NCBI RefSeq assembly: GCF_030272615.1
Contig: NC_081407.1
Coordinates: 136,962,897 to 137,026,896 of the forward strand
Direction: 5' to 3'
From: Cryptomeria japonica
Taxonomy: Eukaryota > Streptophyta > Pinopsida > Cupressales > Cupressaceae
DNA length: 64,000 bases
Part shown: positions 56,288 to 64,000 of the stretch, one piece after another
How the letters are laid out: the number at the start of each line of letters is the position of its first letter
Position numbering within the stretch: position 1 is the first letter of the stretch
The notes under the pieces: generated by a model
Seen by the model: the letters and a program-made list of their open reading frames with translations, nothing else
What the model was told of the DNA's origin: nothing
Databases searched by the model: none
Made by a program: the position numbers and the translations under genes

Positions 56288-59200
56288 CTAGTTACCATTC
56301 AGTGGAGGCAACTGGTCAAAAATGGATTTATACTTTGTTCTTGCATCGATGAGAGCGACAGAGAGTGCATCCTTGACACTATCCATGAGTGAATTCTGAG
56401 CTATAATATCAACTAACAGTGAAATCAAACCATCTAAAGTGCTTCCCTCTGGTTGAGTGGATAAGGAGGTAGCCTTGTTGATATGTTCTTGGTTGGAGGA
56501 CAAGTGTGGAATGAATAAGGTTTGAAGAGTCATAATGTCCATCCTTATTTTGTGCTCTTCATTTCTAAGTTCCAATTGTTGAGCCATGAGCATTTGTAAC
56601 TTGGTATAGAAATTCTGAATAGAATTTGGCTCAGTGGTCAATTTATTGGAGAGATCAGTGATCTCTTTCTCAATCACTTATGTTTTATTCTTGATATCTT
56701 TAATGAATAAAAAAATGTATAGAGTTTCTATAATAAATAAAGAATGTGCTTGAGTTGAGGGGACAACTCAACAATAAATTTGACAAGTTTTACTTCACCA
56801 ATAGCAATGGCTTTCTGTACCTCTTCAATCATTTTTGCAGTGAGCTCTTTGTCCTTCAATTTGCTTAGGTATTCAGATGCATCTACTCTAGATGTATCGA
56901 TCTTATTGAGGAGTTCATCCAGTTGAATATGGATGGCTGCATCTTTTGTCACTGTAGCTTCAAGTAGCATTTCTGTTAATAGTGCTTTGACCTTCTGAAG
57001 TACTCTATTTTTCTTTTGTATAGCCATTTGTTTCTCTTGTCCGGCTTTGGCTTTGCATAGTTCACCAAATTCAATAAGTTCTTGCCCTTTTAATTTGGAT
57101 ATGTCTACATTTGGCAACACAATTGATTTTGACAAATCTAACTTGAAACTATGCTTTTTCATTTTCTTTTCTGTAGAGGAGGAGGAGGCTTTCACCGGTT
57201 GAACTAATACAATGGCTTGGGAGGCTTGTTCACCCTCAGTAGGTTGCTTGGTAGAGGCAACACTTTTTTCAATTTCTTTAGCCTCAGATGTAGCCTTCAG
57301 TGAATCCTTGCTCGCGGTCTCAGTTGTAACATTGTCAGTACTTGAAGGGGCTTGAGAAGTCTATTCCTTGATGGCCTGAGAAGTAGCTTCTCCTTCTATA
57401 GACTGGTGACCCTCTTTTCCTTGTTTAGTATCCTGAGGTGTCTCGGTTGAAACATGTTGACTTACTGGAGGATAGGACTTGACTTGTTCCAAAACTGACT
57501 CACTTGATACCAGTTTGGCATAAGCATTCCCTTCTATCATTTCCTGTTCCTGTACATCGGTATCCATGACATCCTCATCAGGTTGTATAGTTTCAGCGGG
57601 ATCTTGCTCGGTGATATCCACTATTTCAACTTCACCTTGCTCAACAGTACTCTTGATTTGAAATATTTCTTGCCATTTTTCTTTTGTCTCTTTCTCTACA
57701 TCAAGATAAAGGTCATTCATTAGTTTCAAGGCTCTTTTCTTGATTAGGAAGTTTGTCTCGTAGTTTTTCAAATGTTCACTTATCTCATCTACTGACATGT
57801 CTGGAAAGAAATGTACCGGATTTCTTTCTCTCATCTTCTTTTCCGAGTCCATAGCATATTTCCACCTATTATCAATGTGTAAGTACAATGCTTTTGGAAG
57901 AGAATTAGTTACTTCCAATGGGACTAATCAGAATTTAAGAAGTGTACATACAATTGACTCTTCTATTTGCCTCTTTTCTTCTTCTGTCCGAGAGTCATAT
58001 TTAACATACCTAAATGACCCAAATCCACCATATTGTTTCAAATAGGCACAAAAATTATCAACACTATGTACATCTTCCTTTTTGCTTTTGACAATCTGAA
58101 ATTTATTTTTGTCTTCAGATTCGGTGTCACTTGACTCTTTATTTAAAATGAGTCTCCGAGTAGACTTCTTATAAGTTTTTGTTACCTTAGGCATTGCAAC
58201 ATTTTTCTGCTTCTTACTCGATGATACTGCAGATGATCTAGTATTGGGGCACTTCACTAGAGGAGTCGGTGATACCTGTGATGTATCCTATTTCTTCCTT
58301 TTGGCAACTCGGTGCTCAATGTAATTGTTGGTTCTTGGGCTTCAGATTCCTCCTCAGTGATGACTTGATCACTCTTGACAGGAGTGGAGGAAGAACCTTC
58401 TCCAAATTTCTATGTTAATACTTTGATCATTTTGGTTGCTTTCCTTGTAGCCTTTGGTACTACAATGCTCATTTTGGCTTTTTCTTTAACTTCTTCATAT
58501 GTACCGTATATGATCTTGGTAGCATGCCTTGGCAATGCAAGAAAGGCATCTATCTGCTGTTGTGCAATGTCAAAATCAATCTCATAACCCATAGGCAGCA
58601 AAGATTGAGTTCTTGGTTCTACTGCATTGACATAGCAGTAGTCCATGTCCACTTCAAAACATATATTGTCCTTATATTTTTCCACTAACTGGGGTAGTAT
58701 CATGTGCTTGTTATACATATTTTCCTGAAACTTGCTAAAATAATCATCCATAATCTCATTGAAGTTATCACCTAGCTGTTTGATGAAGTCATTCATTTGA
58801 TGGGTGATTGGTCGGTGTAGCTCCCAAACTACATTACCGACTGATGGAAAAAATTTCTCAAAATAGAAAAACATGCATACCAAAAGTGATCCAAACTTTA
58901 GTGTGTTTGTCGAGTTGTTCTTCTTCGGCTTCCTTATGGTGTTGAGATTTTCAAACAGATTTTTCAACAACACTTTGCATAGATCAATCTTCATACCTTT
59001 CTTCACAATTTTATAGGCTAAGTCAACAGTAGCATAGGGTACACTGTTTTCCCTCGCCGATTGAAAGAAACAATAACCTATGACTCTAATTTAAAAACTT
59101 TAGCTCTGCATCTATGACATTGTTCAGTTTCAGACCTTTGCAATTAGATGTAACTCCAGTTAAAGTGATCAATTCCTTCTGTGAAATCATTTTCTGAGCT

Positions 59201-59610
59201 CGGGCATGGTAAAAAATAGGGTAATCGGTGATCTTGAATGGTTGCTCCTCTAACCACATAAAGTCATCATGAACTCTTCTTAAAACAAATTTAACCCATT
59301 GGGATTTGAAGACTCGCGGGTAGGTTAGGGCTTCGGTCAATCCCTTGACTTTAATATGTTCAAACTTGCTATCCAGTTTTCCATCAGTACACAATTCATC
59401 ATATGTGTCCTTGATCTCTGTGTGACCTAGTTCCTCAACATGACACTTAGTGAATAATCTGACATCCTCAACTAATGAAACCCTATCTAGAATGAGTGAA
59501 AATGCAGTTTTATCATCCAGTTCAGATGCTACTTTGGGAGGTAGTGAGTATTTCAGTGAGGGCTTCTCAATGTTCTCAACAAAAACAGGTTTTTGAATCT
59601 TAGGAGCCAT
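56288..59610 (-). pseudogene. Element E ORF2: diverged copy of the unknown protein
   Basis: Starts MAPKIQKPVFVEN at 59610. Conserved blocks are LFTKCHVEELGHTEI, FVLRRVHDDFMWLEEQPFKI, LTGVTSNCKGLKLNNV, VIGYCFF, FGSLLVCMFFYFEKFFPSVG, CYVNAVEPRTQSLLPMGYE, a Lys-rich linker (TYKKSTRRL), a helical block with VEKETKEKWQEIF, an acidic segment and C-terminal helices. The order is the same as in A and C although the sequence is well diverged. Two or more frameshifts and stops (TAA near 59086) break it. Confidence 0.78.
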
Positions 59611-60229
59611 TTCAAACTTTGGATAATCACTAATGAAAGAGCCTTACAATTTGAAAACTTTTAACCAGTAGACGCTTTCCACTTAGTAAATATAAAACAA
59701 ATATTCACAACTGATATGATCAGTTAACTTGCTTGACAATGCATTGTGATTGATATAAATACCTTGAATTTCACTTCGGAAGAGATTTGATCGCCTTTGA
59801 ACCGCTTCGCTCTACTTTTTGAAAACTTGGTCAGTGTAAAATGACCGCGCAAAAGCTTTAAGTACACATTTTACCTTTTCGGGCTTCGTGCAATTAGGTC
59901 ATAAAATGTTTAATATACTCGGTTCCACTAAACTGATTTAGCTTCCTTTTTATGCTTTTACCGAGTAGCCAAACTTCCTGCATTTACCGACTTGACTAGT
60001 GCTCCAAAAGACTTGATACAATTTCAAACTTGCTAATGCATCTTAGCTATGTAGATTTTGAATTAAGTACATGATAAAATAGGAACTGTTAAGATTTAAC
60101 CTTGAGAGAATGTAGTCCCTTCATACCTTTATTGATTAATTTGGAATAGATGCACCTAACTTGGTAGGTAAGGTGCTTTCTTCATTTGACACAATTTCCT
60201 TCTTTTTCCAAATCATCTAGAATTTTCTT
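59611..60229 (-). other. ORF1-ORF2 spacer of element E
   Basis: About 600 bp without coding potential. AAGGTATTT lies on the minus strand at about 59765, as in the other spacers, but the TATA-like box is weak here (TACTTAAAG near 59865). Confidence 0.5.
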
Positions 60230-61859
60230 TTTATTTCTTCAATATCTCCTCTAGGTTGATCTCTGCAATCTCTAGCCAAGTGTCCAACTTTGTGACAATG
60301 AAAACATGCCATACCAGGATTTCTCCATGATCTTCGGTTGTTCACTCCAAACCTTATAAAGCAGTTGGCACTTATATGTCCATATCTTCCACAACATTCA
60401 CACCATATCCTTGTATTATAATCCCATGGTATTGCAGTCTACTATCGGTTAAGATCTATGTGAGTTTGGTAGCCTCTAGTATTTGCTCGGTGTGCAGACC
60501 ACATATAGTTCTTCTGCTTAAACCAACACTTCTCCATACTATGTCCATATCTATTGCAGTTTTTACAAACCCTTTGAATTTTGCCTTCTGATAATTGCTA
60601 GCAGACTTTGTCCTACATTGGTTAGATGTGTGACCATATTTATTGCAATTGTAACAATAACCATTGGACCTAGTGACATTTGGCTGCTTACCTTTTATGA
60701 TTTGGCACATGTTGGCAGTATGTCCTTGTTTTCCAAAGTAGATGCAAATATGCTTCTTTCCTTTGATGTTCTTCTTGTTTCCTTGTATTATAATCCCATG
60801 GTATTGCAGTCTACTATCGGTTAAGATCTATGTGAGTTTGGTAGCCTCTAGTATTTGCTCGGTGTGCAGACCACATATAGTTCTTCTGCTTAAACCAACA
60901 CTTCTCCATACTATGTCCATATCTATTGCAGTTTTTACAAACCCTTTGAATTTTGCCTTCTGATAATTGCTAGCAGACTTTGTCCTACATTGGTTAGATG
61001 TGTGACCATATTTATTGCAATTGTAACAATAACCATTGGACCTAGTGACATTTGGCTGCTTACCTTTTATGATTTGGCACATGTTGGCAGTATGTCCTTG
61101 TTTTCCAAAGTAGATGCAAATATGCTTCTTTCCTTTGATGTTCTTCTTGTTTACAACTTGTTTTGATGATTCTCCTCTCTTGGTGGTGTTGATCCCTTTC
61201 TCGGTGGAGTTCTTTCATTTGTAACTGAGTCCTTCATCTTTGTTAGGTCTTCTTATAGTTAGTTGCTCATCCAACATCCTTGATGCTTCATAACTTTTCT
61301 TCAGTGTTTCTTTGGATTTCTTCTCTGTTTCAAGTTCATCAATTAATCTTGATATTTCAAGTTTCAATACTTGATTCTCATTTTCTTTTAGATTTGCTTC
61401 ATGATGTGCATAACCCAATTGATCAAATAGATTTTGTTGAATTCTAGTCATCCTTGTGATTTCATCATTCTTTTCAGACACTAATGGTTCAAGCTGTTGT
61501 TTTTCTCTTTCTATATCTCTTATGTTATCCTCAGTTGTCCTCAATGCATCAAGATTTTCAGTCATCTGTGTGCTGAAATGTTCATGTTCTCTTTTCATTG
61601 CTTTTAGCTGATCAGTTAGTGCTTTGTTCTTTTCTTTCAATGCTCCAATCATTTCTTCAGTCTCTTCAGATTTACTGTTCTTAGATAATGTCTCAATTTG
61701 TACCACCAACTCTTGAGAGTCTTGCAAATCATCAGACAATCTTCTTCTAACTTTCAGTGATCTTTGCATTTGTTTCTGCTTGTCTGCAATCACTTGATTA
61801 GCATGATCCAATTCATTTTTAAGATTCACAATTCTTCGAGATTGTTTGTAGCCTTCCAT
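60230..61859 (-). pseudogene. Element E ORF1: Gag-like protein with duplicated zinc knuckles
   Basis: Starts at ATG 61859 (MEGYKQSRRIVNLKNELD), about 60 nt after the PBS. A coiled coil of about 200 residues follows, then a frameshift and a series of knuckles: a variant CIYFGKQGHTANMC, CYNCNKYGHTSNQC, CKNCNRYGHSMEKC (in another frame), then the same three again in the duplicated unit, then CECCGRYGHISANC and CFHCHKVGHLARDC. Eight knuckle-like motifs are far more than the single knuckle usual in copia Gag. The N-terminal capsid fold is missing, as in A-C. Confidence 0.8.
60409..61152 (-). repeat. Perfect 372-bp tandem duplication in ORF1 of element E
   Basis: Units 60409-60780 and 60781-61152 are identical as far as I can compare, including an 84-codon open frame present in both (60456-60710 and 60828-61082). 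372 is a multiple of three, so the duplication keeps the frame and adds three zinc-knuckle motifs. Confidence 0.93.
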
Positions 61860-61907
61860 TGATAAGATCTTTCTCTTTAGGCAGTTAAACCCTTTTCCAA
61901 GATTAAA

Positions 61908-61921
61908 GCTTTGATACCAAT
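61908..61921 (-). promoter_or_regulatory. Primer-binding site of element E
   Basis: ATTGGTATCAAAGC on the minus strand, with the same G-to-A change as D's PBS relative to GTATCAGAGC. Confidence 0.88.
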
Positions 61922-63106
61922 TGTTAGGCCCAATATGGAAAGCTAATGTACTGAGAGGGGAGGGGTGAATCAGTACTTCAAATCTTTTCTTTAACAATAA
62001 CTTTACTATTAAGCATAAACCGAAAACTATTGTAACATAATATAATGCTAAAACAAATAAATAACAATCATACATGATTCACTCCATAACACATATATTT
62101 TGGTTACACAGAAACTCTTGGTTAGAGAGAAAAACTACAGTGGGGATGGCACCCACAACTTCACTACTGCAATAATAAAGGTTGCTCAGTTAGAGCTACA
62201 TGTTTAGCTATTTCTAATAGCTTACCCTGTTAGGAGTATCAAGATCTTTAGATCTACCTTGCTAAAGGATTTTACAACACTTATTCTAAATGTTGCACCT
62301 AGTTAAAGGCTTTACAATTTATAGACTTTGTTAGAGTCTTTTACCCTATTAAAGGTTTCTCTTACAACTCAAAATATTACAATCAAAATATTACAAAATA
62401 TCTACAACTTCACATCTAAAATGTTATAGCAGATTCTATGTGCTCAAAATGAAATTATTCTACTTATAGCATACCTCGGTAAACCATAAATTAACTTGGT
62501 AAACCTTTCTATTTACTCTGTTTGACTATTCTCTGAAATCCTTCTCAGTGACCTTTGTGTATCTCTGTCAATCGTAATAGTCATAACACTCAGTGCTTTC
62601 CCATGATTTTGCTTTCCACATATGTCTTGCTTCACACACATATATTTGATCCTCAATTCATGTTGTATAAATAGATCTCTTGTAACGGTGATCTTGTTCA
62701 TGCTTAGATCTTACAAACATGATTCATTAAATGAATAACCATACAATTTTTTTTTATTGGATAGATGTCTTCAAAATCATATAAAATCTATAAGTGCAAT
62801 TTTGAATGTGTTAATGGTTTCTTGTTCCTCGATCTTTGTAACATGTTTCCCATATGTGTCTAAGTTCAATGAATTTGGTAACACGTTTCACTCGGTGTGT
62901 ATTAACTCGGTATACCATCTTTGTTGCTCGGTAGTCATAGAATGTTACTTAGTAGACAACTCAGTGTATACTAAACTTTGTGACTTGTAACTTCTATAAC
63001 CGACTGCTTTGTGCTTACCGACTGAATATTTCGGTAGTAATAACCAACTAGAGTATATAGAATGACCCTGGACATAAAACCAATGACAACTTAGTAAATA
63101 GTAACA
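61922..63106 (-). repeat. 5' LTR of element E
   Basis: 1185 bp, TGTTACTATTTACTAAG to GGCCTAACA on the minus strand. The apparent ORF extending upstream of 61859 runs into this LTR and is not real. Confidence 0.93.
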
Positions 63107-64000
63107 GTTAGGACCCAAAGGCAACTGAGGGGGGGTGGATTAGTTTTTTATTAATTTCAACTCAAATATAACTTAACCAAACTTAGTGCTTAATACCGGT
63201 AAACCAAACTTAATTTCAGTAGACAGTTTAACATTTAATAATAGTACCGGTAAAGTTTAATGCATGAATCAGAAAGATAAATAACATCCACAACACATAA
63301 CACATATATTTGTATGTGGAAACCCTGTAAGGGGAAAAACCAAGGTGGGAAACCTTACCCACAATTGGATGATACTACTACAGTTAGTATGCATGTATAA
63401 ATGGGGTCTGCACATGTAGAAAGTCCAAGTGCCTAGAGCTCACTACTCAATCACAAAATGGGAGTCACACTGACTACAATTGGATGGTTAAATACAATGA
63501 TAATGTACTGCTCAAAATAACATCTTTATATGTTGGATTCAATGTTGGTTAAGCTCTAATTACCGTCTTCATACCTTCCTTGAATCTTCAAATGATGTCT
63601 GCGTGTATAGCTCTGCTTATATTCGCATATATCTTATTACAATTCTTTTTCCACACCTTCTCCTTACTTAATCTCACAAATGAGATCTTACATATATATT
63701 AAAACCTAAGACCAAATATGTAGGTCAGTTTACTAAGAATATTACAATTAAATCAATTACAAATGAATCAATATGCGATGCATAATGTCAGCTCAATGTA
63801 TTTACAATAATAACTAATCAATAAAACATCTCCATAACATGTCATGTTGATCTGGAATAGATAATGCTTGTCGGTCCATAACCTAGACCTATTTGCTGGT
63901 AACAACAAATATGCAAACTCGATTAGACCAATAACCAAATCACCAAAATCGAGTGTCCAAACAATGTCTTCGACATAACCAAGTAATATCTAGATGATAA
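63107..64000 (-). repeat. 5' LTR of element D, cut by the window end
   Basis: Matches 42713-43168 plus 50468-50870. By comparison with the 3' LTR about 150 bp of U3 lie beyond 64000. Separated from D's PBS by element E. Confidence 0.88.

Larger units (their letters stand above)
54780..63106 (-). mobile_element. Element E: complete gag+ORF2 retroelement without pol
   Basis: 8327 bp with two LTRs (61922-63106 and 54780-55967), PBS, ORF1, ORF2 and PPT. The target duplication is GTTAG (plus strand) at 54775-54779 and 63107-63111. Between PBS and PPT there is no trace of protease, integrase, RT or RNase H, so E is non-autonomous by structure. The LTRs differ at scattered sites (a few percent by eye), so it is older than the intact copia. 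Confidence 0.92.

Noticed and set aside
60409-61152. A CRISPR-like or satellite array
   Set aside because: Only two units of 372 bp, each coding zinc knuckles: a segmental tandem duplication within a gag-like gene.

Overview
The window is plant nuclear DNA made almost entirely of LTR retrotransposons. I found no credible single-copy host gene, rRNA or tRNA gene, and no CRISPR array or bacterial-type operon. The evidence is Ty1/copia and Ty3/gypsy (Tat-type) polymerases, initiator-tRNA-Met primer-binding sites, polypurine tracts of the type AAAGGGGGAGAT followed by TGTTGG, and deep nesting with 5-bp target duplications. The density and size of the elements suggest a very large seed-plant genome, perhaps a gymnosperm. 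That species-level guess is inference only.

Region 1 (1-2790) is AT-rich repeat DNA with a long (AT)n tract and a GC-rich array of five 20-bp dyads. It ends in an LTR terminus abutting a broken gypsy polymerase. Region 2 (2791-8146) is the 3' half of a Tat-clade gypsy element: RT end, two RNase H domains, integrase, a long non-coding tail and a truncated 3' LTR. Region 3 (8147 to about 21010) is an old copia element ('K'). It is split by a complete, apparently very young copia element (8597-16090, intact 1368-codon gag-pol) and by a solo LTR of the gypsy family (16573-18383). All three insertion junctions examined here keep their duplications.

Region 4 (about 21060-64000) is the unusual part. 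It is a nest of related, mostly minus-strand elements (named here A, B/F, C, E, G, I) that have copia-type LTRs, PBS and PPT but no protease, integrase, RT or RNase H. A, C and E carry two ORFs. The first is a gag-like protein derived from the coiled-coil and zinc-knuckle half of a copia Gag, with several CCHC knuckles instead of one. The second is a large protein of about 1050-1160 codons of unknown function that recurs in A, C, E, F and G. Among them lies element D, which has copia pol but no gag: its pol ATG follows the PBS by about 45 nt, in a leader closely resembling those of A and C. A plausible reading is a divided retroelement community in which pol-bearing elements mobilise gag+ORF2 elements.

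Nesting in region 4: E (54780-63106) sits at the LTR/PBS junction of D with the duplication GTTAG. C (about 43169-50467) sits in D's 3' LTR. D sits in B's 5' LTR. A (33514-40206) and a solo LTR (40256-41041, duplication CTACA) sit in B's gag. The plus-strand element G (29566-33266) sits in the gag of F. F may be the downstream half of B. Most coding regions are decayed, and in-frame stops are strikingly often TAG where relatives have CAG.
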